Positions 25,214 to 33,871 are shown, counted from the stretch's first letter. The stretch: DNA of 64,000 nucleotides from Brevibacillus humidisoli (GCF_020923435.1 NZ_CP087263.1:4560001-4624000); one strand, 5' to 3'. The notes: a model not told the origin generated them from the sequence alone. A program made the numbers and translations.

Positions 25214-26080
25214 TCATTCCTTCTCTTTCATGTGAAAGATCCCCAGATGATCCCAGATCTCCTCCAGCTTCTCCAGCCGCTCGTGAAACTCGCTCATCTT
25301 ATGTTTCCCGACGAATGTGATCAGGGCATTGATCAGACTTAATGGAGCAACAAACGAATCGATGAAGGTCGGCATCTGGCTGGAAGCGGTCAGCGAGATA
25401 TCGGCATGCGGAATCAGCGGCGACAGCAGGTTGTCTGTGATCGCGATCGTGTTGGCTCCCTTCCCTTTTGCATACGACAAGATATCAATTGTACTGTTGG
25501 AATAGCGGGCGAAGCTGATGCCGATCACGACATCCTGCTCACTGATCTGGTACAACCGCTCCGCCATCATCTCCGCAGACTGGATCATCTCCGTGTTGCC
25601 CAGCACAATATTGAGGTAATACTGCAAAAAAGCTCCCAAAGCCACCGCACTGCGGTTGGCGACGACGTAAACCTTGTTCGCATGAAGCAGCAGATCGACC
25701 GCTTTGAGAAAGGATTGGATGTCCAGTTTCTCCATCGTCGATTTCAGGTTGGCGATGTCATCTTGGAAGATCTCGTATACACCCTTTTCCTCTTCCCCGT
25801 ATTCTTGCAGGGACATCTCCAAGCGTTCGGCAATGGTCAACTGCTGCTTGACGGAATCCTGCATGTACTGCTGGAGTTCAGGGTATCCGGAAAAGCCGAG
25901 AAACGTCGCAAATCTGACAACAGTGGCTTCGCTTACCTTCGCCTTCTTTGCCAGTTTGGCTACATTGAGAAAGGGTACGGAATTAGTGTTCTCCAGAATA
26001 TACTTCGCGATCTTCAGCTGCGATTTGCTCATATACTGCATCTTTTCCGCTATATGCTGATATACATTTGAAGGCTCCAT
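25214..26080 (-). CDS. MurR/RpiR-family transcriptional regulator
   Basis: A sugar-phosphate-sensing DNA-binding protein, 288 aa. The N-terminal HTH_6 domain (~1-75; MSKSQLKIAKYILENTNSVPFLNVAKLAKKAKVSEATVVRFATFLGFSGYPELQQYMQ) is followed by a SIS domain (~120-260; KVYVVANRSAVALGAFLQYYLNIVLGNTEMIQ ... DVVIGISFARYSNSTIDILSYAKGKGANTIAITDNLLSPLIPHAD). The SIS loop has ISFARYSNST. It lies 245 bases downstream of the aminotransferase gene on the same strand and is probably the local regulator of that gene and the divergent TAXI-TRAP transporter; the palindromes between them are candidate targets. The effector cannot be deduced. Confidence 0.9.
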   Translation of the reverse strand: MEPSNVYQHIAEKMQYMSKSQLKIAKYILENTNSVPFLNVAKLAKKAKVSEATVVRFATFLGFSGYPELQQYMQDSVKQQLTIAERLEMSLQEYGEEEKGVYEIFQDDIANLKSTMEKLDIQSFLKAVDLLLHANKVYVVANRSAVALGAFLQYYLNIVLGNTEMIQSAEMMAERLYQISEQDVVIGISFARYSNSTIDILSYAKGKGANTIAITDNLLSPLIPHADISLTASSQMPTFIDSFVAPLSLINALITFVGKHKMSEFHERLEKLEEIWDHLGIFHMKEKE

Positions 26081-26325
26081 GGGCTGCTTCCTGCTTTCCT
26101 CCTGGTCTGAGTCTATCCTGTGCTCGCGGCTTGCTCACGGCTGATTGCGTCGCATCGTCCGTTCATCAAAGGAGTCCGTTTTACGTTCGATATCTATCTC
26201 GTGTTACATTATAACGGGTCGCTGACGATTCTGGAAGAACGCGTCAGATTGATGCGTCCTCAAGCGGAAGCGTTGATATGAGTACAAGATGCAACAGGAT
26301 GCTGCTTGCTACCAACGTCACTTGG

Positions 26326-27708
26326 TCAGATCTTTTTGGATAACACTCTATCGTACGCTTCGAGGGTAAGGCTAATCTCCTTTTCTCCATGAGCGGTGGA
26401 CAGGCTGTATCGATTGAGCGGTTTGGTATAAATCCCCTCGGCGAACAGGTGGAAGTCGATCTGCTTTCGCAGCGCAAAATCGGACTGCTGCAGATCACGG
26501 TAATTGCGCACCCGCTCTTTTTCGGTGATGACCAGACTAAAGATGCTGCCCAGGCCGATCGTCTGCACAGGGATTCCCCGACGGACAAACAGCTGGCAGA
26601 TCCCCTCTTTTAATTGATCGGCAGCAGAGATGACGCGATACATCTCTCGTTCCAACACGTCGATCACTGCCAATCCAGCCGACAAAATGGTCGGATGACC
26701 GTTATACGTGCCGCTGTGGAACAACACATCCTGGGAACTTGATCGCTTGCTCGCGCTGTTGTCGAAGACGTCGGACGCCGCCAGCGGAGCACTGATCATC
26801 ATAATCTCCTGTTTGCCGCCGATGATGCCCACAGGGAACCCGCCGCCAATCACCTTGCCCAGCGCAGTCAGGTCAGGCTTCACATGGTAGACGGATTGGG
26901 CGCCGCCAATTCCCATGCGAAACCCGGTCTTGACCTCGTCAAAAATAAGCAGGATGCCCAGTTCTTCCGTCACTTTGCGAAGTCCAACCATAAAGGCGGG
27001 CTCAGCGGGGATAAACCCGGCCTGGACGGGTTCCAGTATGACCGCGGCGATTTCGTGCTGCCTCTTCTTGAGGATCTCTGCGCAGGCATCCAGATCATTG
27101 AACGGAAGGATAATGGTCTGTTCTGCTTGATACGGCTCCATGCCCTTCGACTCGATCACAGCCACAGGCTGCTCGATCGGTCCGGCTTTATCCAGAGGCG
27201 GATTGACGCTGAGCAGAACCTGGTTGAACCCGCCGTGGTAATGGCCTTCAAACTTGGCGATTTTGTATTTGCCGGTATAGGCGTACGCCATACGGATCGC
27301 CAATAACATCGCTTCTGTTCCGGAATTGGTATAACGGATCAGCTCCATGCTCGGATAATACTGCCGGATCTTCCTAGCCAACTTCACTTCCAGGCGGTGA
27401 GGCGTGCCGAAGAGCGAGGTGCCGTCGGTGGCCAATTGCTGTTGGACGGCTTGTACGATGGCGGGGTGGCCGTGTCCGAGCATTAAAGCGCCGTAGGAAA
27501 GCAGGTAATCAATGTACTGGTTGCCGTCGATGTCAGTCAGGTATGCTCCTCTGCCGCTTTTCATCACGATGGGATACGGATCAAACGATTTGATATTGGC
27601 AGTCACACCGCCCGGCATTACCTTTTGGGCTTCCTCGAAGAACTCTTTCGATTTGACGGTTCTGTTCCTAAATTCTGCATACTCTTGTGTTGATTTCATC
27701 ACTGTCAT
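26326..27708 (-). CDS. Class III aminotransferase, glutamate-1-semialdehyde aminomutase-like
   Basis: A PLP-dependent aminotransferase or aminomutase, 460 aa; an ATG three codons in (27699) is an equally good start. The N-terminal half resembles HemL (FFEEAQKVMPGGVTANIKSFDPYPIVMKSGRGAYLTDIDGNQYIDYLLSYGALMLGHGHPAIVQAV). PLP contacts are NSGTEAMLLAIRMAYAYTGKYKIAKFEGHYHGGF, the Asp in LLIFDEVKTGFR, and the Schiff-base Lys in TALGKVIGGGFPVGIIGG. It is unlikely to be the tetrapyrrole HemL itself, because it sits in a transporter/regulator cluster rather than a hem operon. It also has an insert near 310 (SAPLAASDVFDNSASKRSSSQDVLFHSGTYNGHP). A catabolic or biosynthetic role on the transported substrate is plausible. 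Confidence 0.87.
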   Translation of the reverse strand: MTVMKSTQEYAEFRNRTVKSKEFFEEAQKVMPGGVTANIKSFDPYPIVMKSGRGAYLTDIDGNQYIDYLLSYGALMLGHGHPAIVQAVQQQLATDGTSLFGTPHRLEVKLARKIRQYYPSMELIRYTNSGTEAMLLAIRMAYAYTGKYKIAKFEGHYHGGFNQVLLSVNPPLDKAGPIEQPVAVIESKGMEPYQAEQTIILPFNDLDACAEILKKRQHEIAAVILEPVQAGFIPAEPAFMVGLRKVTEELGILLIFDEVKTGFRMGIGGAQSVYHVKPDLTALGKVIGGGFPVGIIGGKQEIMMISAPLAASDVFDNSASKRSSSQDVLFHSGTYNGHPTILSAGLAVIDVLEREMYRVISAADQLKEGICQLFVRRGIPVQTIGLGSIFSLVITEKERVRNYRDLQQSDFALRKQIDFHLFAEGIYTKPLNRYSLSTAHGEKEISLTLEAYDRVLSKKI

Positions 27709-27730
27709 CGCAGATTCACCTCTGTTTTTG

Positions 27731-27747
27731 AAATGCGAATTGCATTT
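27731..27747. promoter_or_regulatory. Perfect palindrome in the aminotransferase leader
   Basis: AAATGC-GAATT-GCATTT, 23 bases upstream of the aminotransferase start and downstream of its probable -10. A candidate operator; the binding protein is unknown. Confidence 0.45.
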
Positions 27748-27773
27748 TTTTTGGTTTGTGAAATATTGACTTC

Positions 27774-27814
27774 ATATTACACCTCTGCTGCCGAAATGTG
27801 AATAATCATTTTCA
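27774..27814 (-). promoter_or_regulatory. Promoter of the aminotransferase gene with RpiR-like operator
   Basis: Minus-strand TTCACA (27802-27797) and TAATAT (27779-27774) are 17 bases apart. The -35 overlaps the near-palindrome TGAATAATCATTTTCA (27799-27814), which resembles TGAA-N8-TTCA sites used by RpiR-family proteins and recurs at 27913-27928. Confidence 0.5.
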
Positions 27815-27850
27815 TAAAACATAAGACAAGAAATATTTATTTCAAAATGA

Positions 27851-27880
27851 TTGACACCGCAACGGGCTGGTGGTTAAATT
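27851..27880 (+). promoter_or_regulatory. Promoter of the TAXI-TRAP operon
   Basis: TTGACA (27851-27856) is followed after 17-18 bases by TTAAAT/TAAATT (27874-27880). AAATGATTGACA overlaps the -35 with a partial copy of the operator half-site. Confidence 0.55.
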
Positions 27881-27912
27881 ATGAATATAAAATTTCCTAA
27901 AATAATCAATTG

Positions 27913-27928
27913 TGAAAAAAATGATTCA
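27913..27928. promoter_or_regulatory. Second RpiR-like operator TGAA-N8-TTCA
   Basis: TGAAAAAAATGATTCA is close to the reverse complement of the site at 27799-27814 (TGAAAATGATTATTCA). It lies between the transcription start expected for the transporter operon and its first codon, a position suited to repression. Confidence 0.45.
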
Positions 27929-27956
27929 AATACAATACAGATAAGGGGGGCTCATC

Positions 27957-28991
27957 ATGAGCATGAAAAAGAGGTTTTACGGGTTGGTTTCCCTGCTGCT
28001 TGCGGTTGCCCTGATCGTGTCAGCTTGTGGCAGCGGTACTGGTCAGCAGCAGGCCGGTGGTGAAACGGGAACAGGGGGAACGGCAGAATCCCAGGTAGAT
28101 TATCGTACAGATCTGCAGATTGGTACCGGTAGTACCGGCGGCACCTACTTTCCACTTGGCCAGGAAATCGCCAATGTACTGAATGACCACGTACAGGTGG
28201 AAGGGTTTAACTCCAGCGCCGTTGCGACCGGAGCTTCTGTAGACAATCTGGCCAAGATCGGGCGTGGCGAGTTGCAGCTCGGCTTGTCCGTTCATCTGAC
28301 TGCATGGAATGCGGTGAACGGAAAGGGTGAGTTTGAAGGGGCGGCGATCAAGAACGTTGGTTTCATGGGCCACATCTATCCAGAAGTGATGCAGGTCGTG
28401 ACGTTGAAGTCCAAGGGGATTACCTCGATTGCCGATCTGAAAGGCAAAAAGGTGGCAATCGGACCAGCGGGAAGCGGTACCCAGGCGGCTGCAAAGCTGG
28501 TGTTGGAAGCGTACGGGATCAAGGATGGGGATTATGAAGCGTACCAGGAAGGCTTCGGGGATGCCAAAGGCAAGCTGCAGGACGGTGTGATTGACGCTAC
28601 ATTCGGCCTGCTGGGTCTTCCCGCCTCCAGCATCGACGAGCTGCAGGCGCAGACGCAGGACGTCAAATACCTGCCGATTGAGGGAGAAGCATTACAATAC
28701 GTCGAGGAGCATAGTCAGTACAAGTCGTTTGAGATCCCGGGCGATAGCTATGAGTGGCTGGGCTCTCCAGTCAACACGATCTCAGCGTATGCCGTCCTCG
28801 TCGGCTCGACAACCCAGGTAAGCGATGAACTAGGGTATGAGATCACAAAAGCACTGTTTGAAAACGCCAGCCAGATTACCCATCAGCAAGGAAAAAACAT
28901 CACAAAAGAAAATGCGCTGAGAGGTTCTGATGGCTTGCCGCTTCATCCCGGGGCTGAGAAATACTTCAAAGAAGCCGGAATCCTTAAATGA
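27957..28991 (+). CDS. TAXI-family TRAP transporter substrate-binding lipoprotein
   Basis: Binds the substrate outside the cell for the fused TRAP permease that follows. 344 aa. Lipoprotein signal peptide MSMKKRFYGLVSLLLAVALIVSAC, a short Gly/Thr-rich linker, then the TAXI domain: LQIGTGSTGGTYFPLGQEIANVLN near 52, VGFMGHIYPEVMQVVTLKSKGITSIADLKGKKVAIGPAGSGTQAAAKLVLEAYGI near 130-175, and the C-terminal PLHPGAEKYFKEAGIL typical of the family. AAGGGGGG precedes the start. Known TAXI ligands are carboxylates and amino acids such as glutamate; the ligand here is not known. Confidence 0.93.
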   Translation: MSMKKRFYGLVSLLLAVALIVSACGSGTGQQQAGGETGTGGTAESQVDYRTDLQIGTGSTGGTYFPLGQEIANVLNDHVQVEGFNSSAVATGASVDNLAKIGRGELQLGLSVHLTAWNAVNGKGEFEGAAIKNVGFMGHIYPEVMQVVTLKSKGITSIADLKGKKVAIGPAGSGTQAAAKLVLEAYGIKDGDYEAYQEGFGDAKGKLQDGVIDATFGLLGLPASSIDELQAQTQDVKYLPIEGEALQYVEEHSQYKSFEIPGDSYEWLGSPVNTISAYAVLVGSTTQVSDELGYEITKALFENASQITHQQGKNITKENALRGSDGLPLHPGAEKYFKEAGILK

Positions 28992-29000
28992 TCATCGACG

Positions 29001-29031
29001 GACCGGATAGACAACTGTCCGGTCTTCTTTT
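29001..29031 (+). terminator. Attenuating hairpin between TAXI and permease genes
   Basis: GACCGGATAG and CTGTCCGGTC pair (one G-U) around ACAA, followed by TTCTTTT. It lies inside the operon, so it likely lets most transcripts end after the binding-protein gene and keeps permease levels lower. Confidence 0.75.
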
Positions 29032-29179
29032 GTACCATCGAATGATCTACGTACAGGAACGAGATAAGATGAAAGGACGGGAAAAACTTCGGCTTTCGCC
29101 GTCAGGTTCTGGCGGCAAGCCGGGTTTTTTCCAATCTTCGTGGCATAGATTCGTGGATAGAAAGGTTGGTGATCGATAC

Positions 29180-31141
29180 ATGGCCAGCGACACGAAGGAT
29201 GTACAGCAGGATATTCTGGCAAAATACGATCCAGAGAGCGCCTATCGCACCCAATTGGGCAGGTTGGCATGGGTGGTCACGGTCATTGGAATCTCTCTGA
29301 CGCTCTTTCATATCTATACGGCCCTGCGAGGCCCCTATGTATCCCTGATACAAGGAACGATCCATTTAGGGACGGCACTGGGCCTGATCTTCCTTTTGTA
29401 TCCGGCGAAAAAAAGCTTTCTGCATAAAAAAGGAGTCCCTTATTACGATATTCTCCTCGCTGCTGCAGCGATGTTTGCCAACTATTATATTGTATGGCAC
29501 TATGAGAGGCTCACAACGAAAAGCATTGTTCTTGGGTTTACCACCATGGACATTATCGTCGCGACGATCGGAATCCTGCTCTTGCTGGAAGCAACTCGCC
29601 GCTCTGTCGGACTGCCGATTGTGGTCATTGCTGTTCTGGCCATGGCATACGGCTTATGGGGCAAGGGCATCCCGCTCTTTGGGCATGCCGGGTTTGACTG
29701 GAGCCGTCTGTCGACCGAATTGTTTTATGGCACCGATGCGATCTTTGGCATTCCGATTCAGATCTCATCCACTTATATTTTTTTGTTTCTCTTTTTTGGC
29801 GTGATGCTGACCAAATCGGGAATCGGACAGTATTTCAACGATTTGGCGTTTCGTGCTACCGGGAGGTTTACGGGCGGGACGGCCAAAGCTGCCGTCACCG
29901 CAAGTGCCCTGCAGGGAATGATCTCAGGCAGTTCGGTCGCCAACACGGTAGGGTCAGGTTCGTTTACCATCCCGATGATGAAGCGTTCCGGTTTTAAGCC
30001 GGAATTCGCTGCTGCTGCGGAGGCGTCCGCATCGACAGGGGGTCAGATCATGCCGCCGATTATGGGTGCCGCCGCTTTTATCATGGCAGAGTATACTGGT
30101 GTTCCATACAGCGAGATCATGATGATCGCCTTAATCCCGGCTTTGCTGTACTTTGCGGGCGTCTATATGGGGATTCATTTCGAAGCGCGAAAACATGGCA
30201 TAATCGGCTTGCCAAAAGAACAGCTTCCTCCCCTGCGGGGTCTGATCAAGCGCCTGGATTTGCTGCTTCCGCTTGTCGTGATTGTCAGTCTGCTGCTGCT
30301 GGGTTATACGCCCACCTATGCTGCTTTGTGGGGAATCGGCTCAGCTTATCTCGTCAGCTTCTTTCACAAAGAGACCCGCATGTCCTTGCGGGAACTGCTG
30401 AAGGCGCTGGAGGAAGGGGCCCGCACGGCATTGGCCGTCATCGCTGCTTGCGCTACAGCCGGCATCATTGTGGGAATCGTGGTGCTTACCGGACTCGGCG
30501 GCAAGATTGCCGGGGGCATCCTTGAACTGGCAGGAGGGAACTTCTTTCTGATCCTGTTCTTCACGATGATTGCCTGCATCGTTCTGGGGATGGGGTTGCC
30601 GACGACCGCTAACTACGTGGTTACTTCAACGATGGCTGCTCCAGCGATGATGGAGTTCGGTGTCCCGATGATTGCTGCTCATATGTTTGTGTTTTACTTT
30701 GGAATTGTCGCCGATATCACGCCTCCGGTCTGTTTGGCGGCCTATGCAGGGGCAGGTCTGGCCAAGGCCAACCCGATGAAAGCAGGGATGAACGCAGTCA
30801 AGCTGGCGATTGCCGCTTTTATCATCCCATACGTGTTTGTGTATAATCCCGTCCTCGTGCTCGAAGGGGCAACCGTAACGACGCTTTTGCCTCCGTTGCT
30901 GACGGCCATTGTCGGGATGATCGGGATCAGTGGAGCGATCATGGGCTACTTTGTCGGTCGTACCAGCATTCCGCAGCGCCTTTTGCTGATCGTGGGTGGA
31001 CTGCTGCTGGTCTATCCTTATCATATCGAAATCTCATTGGCAGGTTTGGTCATTCTTTGCCTGGTAGGTATGTATCAATACCGCGTCGGAACAGGAAGCC
31101 GTCAGCAGACAGGAAAAGGGGAAACAGGAGTCGACGTGTAA
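29180..31141 (+). CDS. TRAP transporter fused permease (DctQM-type)
   Basis: Sodium- or proton-driven uptake permease partnering the TAXI binding protein. Start set at ATG 29180 (MASDTKDVQQDILAKYDPESAYRTQLGRLAW), 653 aa; the frame is open further upstream but lacks a ribosome site there. A small DctQ-like part of four helices is at ~30-150, followed by the large DctM part with about 12 helices. DctM motifs are GISGSSVANTVGSGSFTIPMMKRSGFKPEFAAAAEASASTGGQIMPPIMGAAAFIMAEYTGVPYSEI and, near the end, ADITPPVCLAAYAGAGLAKANPMKAGMNAVKLAIAAFIIPYVFVYNP. This fused layout is the usual partner of TAXI proteins. Confidence 0.94.
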   Translation: MASDTKDVQQDILAKYDPESAYRTQLGRLAWVVTVIGISLTLFHIYTALRGPYVSLIQGTIHLGTALGLIFLLYPAKKSFLHKKGVPYYDILLAAAAMFANYYIVWHYERLTTKSIVLGFTTMDIIVATIGILLLLEATRRSVGLPIVVIAVLAMAYGLWGKGIPLFGHAGFDWSRLSTELFYGTDAIFGIPIQISSTYIFLFLFFGVMLTKSGIGQYFNDLAFRATGRFTGGTAKAAVTASALQGMISGSSVANTVGSGSFTIPMMKRSGFKPEFAAAAEASASTGGQIMPPIMGAAAFIMAEYTGVPYSEIMMIALIPALLYFAGVYMGIHFEARKHGIIGLPKEQLPPLRGLIKRLDLLLPLVVIVSLLLLGYTPTYAALWGIGSAYLVSFFHKETRMSLRELLKALEEGARTALAVIAACATAGIIVGIVVLTGLGGKIAGGILELAGGNFFLILFFTMIACIVLGMGLPTTANYVVTSTMAAPAMMEFGVPMIAAHMFVFYFGIVADITPPVCLAAYAGAGLAKANPMKAGMNAVKLAIAAFIIPYVFVYNPVLVLEGATVTTLLPPLLTAIVGMIGISGAIMGYFVGRTSIPQRLLLIVGGLLLVYPYHIEISLAGLVILCLVGMYQYRVGTGSRQQTGKGETGVDV

Positions 31142-31632
31142 GCAGTGGATCGTGGCATGTTCGAAAGGCATGATTCAGAAGGCATGATGCGAATGGGGCC
31201 GCCTCGGTGGTCCCCTGAAGTTTCTATCCCAATGGTAGCGGGGGAATCGTCACCAGCACCCAGGACCAGCGTGTTTGCAGGTGTCGCAAACATAAGGGAA
31301 AAAATCCCAACTTTGGTTGTATTTTTTATCCATGGCAGTTATCGTGTTTCCGTAGAGGAAAGGGCCATTGTTGTTTCAACGTCTGTTTCCATCGTACAAC
31401 TCCTCCCCTAGCCATCATATGATTCGGTTCCTTCTGCAACCATAAGACGTGATGACAAACAACCGTATAATCGTCGATAGCACGGTTTGGCAACAAAATG
31501 GCTAAGGAGGATCCTTAGCTTTTTTTCATGCGAGTGCTGTAGGAATGCCCCACGCTGCCTCCCCCGTGGCTGCCACCACCATGGGTGGGAAGGGCAAAGT
31601 AGACAAAAGCGCGTAAGCAACCGCTCCGAAAA
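31142..31632 (+). other. Intergenic region ending in a strong terminator
   Basis: About 490 bases without a gene I can support. An 88-codon frame (31145-31411) has no ribosome site and no recognisable features. A minus-strand 17-codon ORF (31392-31339) has a strong GGGGAGGAG site seven bases before its ATG and could encode a tiny peptide, but nothing supports it further. Confidence 0.4.
31500..31527 (+). terminator. Strong intrinsic terminator
   Basis: GCTAAGGA and TCCTTAGC pair around GGA and are followed by seven T. It probably ends the TRAP operon transcript 360 bases after the permease stop. Confidence 0.85.
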
Positions 31633-31661
31633 TTGACATTGATAATCGTTATCAATACAAT
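31633..31661 (+). promoter_or_regulatory. Sigma-A promoter with embedded Fur box
   Basis: TTGACA (31633-31638) and TACAAT (31656-31661) have the ideal 17-base spacing. The Fur box TGATAATCGTTATCA (31640-31654; 14 of 15 positions match the 7-1-7 consensus) fills the spacer exactly, so iron-bound Fur would block RNA polymerase. Confidence 0.88.
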
Positions 31662-31708
31662 GAAAGCATCGTTGTATGATAGAAAACGTATAGGGAGAGC
31701 GGAATAAC

Positions 31709-32023
31709 ATGTTTATCGAAACCATTACAATCGTAGTGAAAAAAGGCACTTCTGATCGGGTGGTCGAGCGCTTCCGTGCTGAGGGAGCGGTTGAAAAGTC
31801 GGCGGGTTTTATCGATTTAAGCGTGCTTGTCAAAAAAGTGAAAAGAGGAGACGAAGAAGTGGTCATCATGATCCGCTGGGAGTCTGAAGAAGCATGGAAA
31901 AATTGGGAGACCAGCGAGGCCCACCTGGAAGGCCACAGAAAAAACAGAGGAAAACCAAAGCCGGATCACGTAATCAGTTCTCAACACAGTTTTTATGAGG
32001 TAAAAGCGGTGAAGCGGGCATAG
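31709..32023 (+). CDS. Heme-degrading monooxygenase (IsdG/HmoA-like, ABM fold)
   Basis: Opens heme to release iron; cytoplasmic dimer of the antibiotic-biosynthesis-monooxygenase fold. 104 aa, the family size. MFIETITIVVKKGTSDRVVERFRAEGAVEKSAGFIDLSVLVKKVKRGDEEVVIMIRWESEEAWKNWETSEAH contains the conserved Trp in AWKNWETS and His in EAH that in IsdG-type enzymes hold the heme. The N-terminal Asn used in IsdG is not evident (Thr at position 7), which is also seen in some HmoA-like relatives. The C-terminal tail after EGHRKNRGK is longer and basic. The Fur-box promoter directly upstream supports an iron-acquisition role. AGGGAGAG is the ribosome site. Confidence 0.9.
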   Translation: MFIETITIVVKKGTSDRVVERFRAEGAVEKSAGFIDLSVLVKKVKRGDEEVVIMIRWESEEAWKNWETSEAHLEGHRKNRGKPKPDHVISSQHSFYEVKAVKRA

Positions 32024-32306
32024 GGATCGGTTGATCCACTCACTCACCCCCTGAAGGCAGTGTATCGGTTCGTAACAGAAGCTTGAGACGACAAGACAGT
32101 TTTTGACTGGGCTGATGTGTGAAGATTTCAGTCAGGTCGCAGAGGCAAGTGTTTCCCCACAGGAGCAGGAATTCATCTCCGCCAGGTCATTCGTGTTGAA
32201 CCAACCAAGGGTGGCTAACGATGTCCTCGCAGAAAAGACACTTGTCTTTTCTGGGTAGATCCTTTACCCTATACTCATGTGGATGAATAGAGAGAGGGAG
32301 TTGGAG
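32024..32306 (+). other. Leader region of the aspartokinase gene
   Basis: About 280 bases with inverted repeats (AGAAAAGAC-ACTT-GTCTTTTCT near 32232-32252) and an AAGGGTGG motif at ~32206. The motif recalls the T-box AGGGTGG core, but the following ACCGCG is absent, and no specifier loop or T-run terminator is clear. No lysine riboswitch core was found. Confidence 0.3.
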
Positions 32307-33683
32307 ATGAAAGTTGTAAAGTTTGGAGGGACGTCCCTGGCCAGTGCCGAGCAGATCAAGAAAGTGTGCCGTATCATCCGAGATGATGCCGACCGACGGA
32401 TTGTGGTCGTGTCAGCTCCGGGCAAGCGGGATAAAGCGGACACCAAGGTGACCGATCTGTTGATCCGGTATGCCGAGCGGTATCTGGATGAAGGAGCAGC
32501 CGAGCACGAAAAAAGTGCGATCTTTCGGCGATTTGAGGAGATAGCGGAGGGGCTTGGTCTTTCCCCAGATATCACGGAGCCGATCATGGCTGACTTGCAT
32601 GAAGTATTGTCTGCGCGCAAAGTGGAATCGCCTACTCGTTTTATCGATATGGTAAAGGCGGCAGGCGAGGACACGTGTGCAAAACTGGTTGCGCAATACC
32701 TACAGAGCCTCGGGGAAGAAGCCCAATACGTGAATCCCTATGAAGCGGGTCTGTACGTCTCAGACGAAGCAGGCAATGCCCAGGTGCTGCCTGTGGCCTA
32801 TGAGAACTTGCACTCGCTGAGAGAGAGAAGCGGGATCGTCGTGTTTCCAGGCTTTTTCGGATACACGCCGGAGGGAATGCTAGTCACGTTCTCCCGCGGT
32901 GGATCGGATATTACAGGGTCGATCCTGGCGGCTGCTGTCAAAGCTCATGTATACGAAAACTTCACGGATGTGGACTCCGTGTACGCCGTCAACCCCAACC
33001 TGGTCGAGAACCCAAAGGAGATCAGGGAGATTACGTACCGCGAAATGCGGGAGCTCTCCTATTCCGGCTTCAGCGTCTTCCACGATGAAGCGCTGATCCC
33101 TGCCTATGAGGCCGGTATTCCCGTCAACATCAAGAATACCAACAATCCGACAGCACCGGGGACGATGATTGTTGCCGAGCGGAAGTCCCATAAGAACATC
33201 GTCTCCGGTATCGCCAGCGACCGTGGTTTTTGCAGTCTGTACGTCAGCAAGTATTTGATGAACAGAGAGATCGGTTTTGGACGGAGACTGCTGCAAATCC
33301 TCGAAGAAGAGGGATTATCCTATGAACATACCCCTTCCGGAATTGACAACATCTCGGTCATTCTGCGCGAGACAGCACTGACCGTAGAGAAAGAGAAGCG
33401 CATCGTTGAGCGGGTGCGCGAAGAGCTGGCCGTAGATGACATATCGGTTGAGCGTCAGCTGGCCCTTGTGATGATTGTCGGAGAAGGGATGAGACAGTCC
33501 GTAGGCACCTCGGCCAGGGCGACACTCGCTCTGGCGAGAGCACAAGTAAACCTGGAGATGATCAACCAAGGATCATCGGAGGTCAGCATGATGTTTGGCG
33601 TTAAAGAAGTGGACGTTGATCGTGCCGTATTGGCGCTGTATGACGAGTTTTTCCAGCCTGAGCCGGTCGTATCGCAGCGGTAG
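32307..33683 (+). CDS. Aspartate kinase (monofunctional, ACT-regulated)
   Basis: Phosphorylates aspartate, the entry step to lysine, threonine, methionine and diaminopimelate. Start at ATG 32307 (MKVVKFGGTSLASAEQIKKV) behind GGAGTTGGAG; 458 aa. The kinase domain holds KFGGTS at residues 5-10, VVVSAPGKRDKADTKVTD near 36, and FSRGGSDITGSILAAAVKAHVYENFTDVDSVYAVNPNLV near 195-235. Two ACT domains occupy ~310-455 (SLYVSKYLMNREIGFGRRLLQILEEEGLSYEHTPSGIDNISVIL; LALVMIVGEGM). Length and the FGG-TSL start resemble B. subtilis YclM (ThrD, aspartokinase III) more than DapG or LysC (about 400 aa). It stands alone with a structured leader. Confidence 0.94.
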   Translation: MKVVKFGGTSLASAEQIKKVCRIIRDDADRRIVVVSAPGKRDKADTKVTDLLIRYAERYLDEGAAEHEKSAIFRRFEEIAEGLGLSPDITEPIMADLHEVLSARKVESPTRFIDMVKAAGEDTCAKLVAQYLQSLGEEAQYVNPYEAGLYVSDEAGNAQVLPVAYENLHSLRERSGIVVFPGFFGYTPEGMLVTFSRGGSDITGSILAAAVKAHVYENFTDVDSVYAVNPNLVENPKEIREITYREMRELSYSGFSVFHDEALIPAYEAGIPVNIKNTNNPTAPGTMIVAERKSHKNIVSGIASDRGFCSLYVSKYLMNREIGFGRRLLQILEEEGLSYEHTPSGIDNISVILRETALTVEKEKRIVERVREELAVDDISVERQLALVMIVGEGMRQSVGTSARATLALARAQVNLEMINQGSSEVSMMFGVKEVDVDRAVLALYDEFFQPEPVVSQR

Positions 33684-33790
33684 CGGCTGGTATCAACGAT
33701 ATGCCTGACGTGCCAAACCGGGGCTATGGTTTGGTTTCACCGGTTCTCCGTCAAACAGACCGATATGTATCAAACGGCCGACATGTAGTA

Positions 33791-33840
33791 AAAGACCGAT
33801 ACTCATCCAGCAGAAGAGGTGAGCATCGGTCTTATTGTTT
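33791..33840 (+). terminator. Terminator after aspartokinase
   Basis: AAGACCGATaCTC and GAGcATCGGTCTT pair around a ~16-base loop and are followed by ATTGTTT. A smaller hairpin, CCAAAC...GGTTTGG, lies at ~33713-33734. Confidence 0.75.
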
Positions 33841-33871
33841 CATTCACCAGTTGCTTCGTCCAGGCTATTAG

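Noticed and set aside
31145-31411. 88-codon ORF after the TRAP permease gene
   Set aside because: No ribosome site, GTG start, no recognisable features, and irregular composition; not supported as a gene.
32090-32306. Full T-box or lysine riboswitch before aspartokinase
   Set aside because: Only AGGGTGG is present; the ACCGCG part, a clear specifier loop and a T-run terminator are lacking, and lysine-riboswitch core motifs are not found. Kept only as an unclassified leader.
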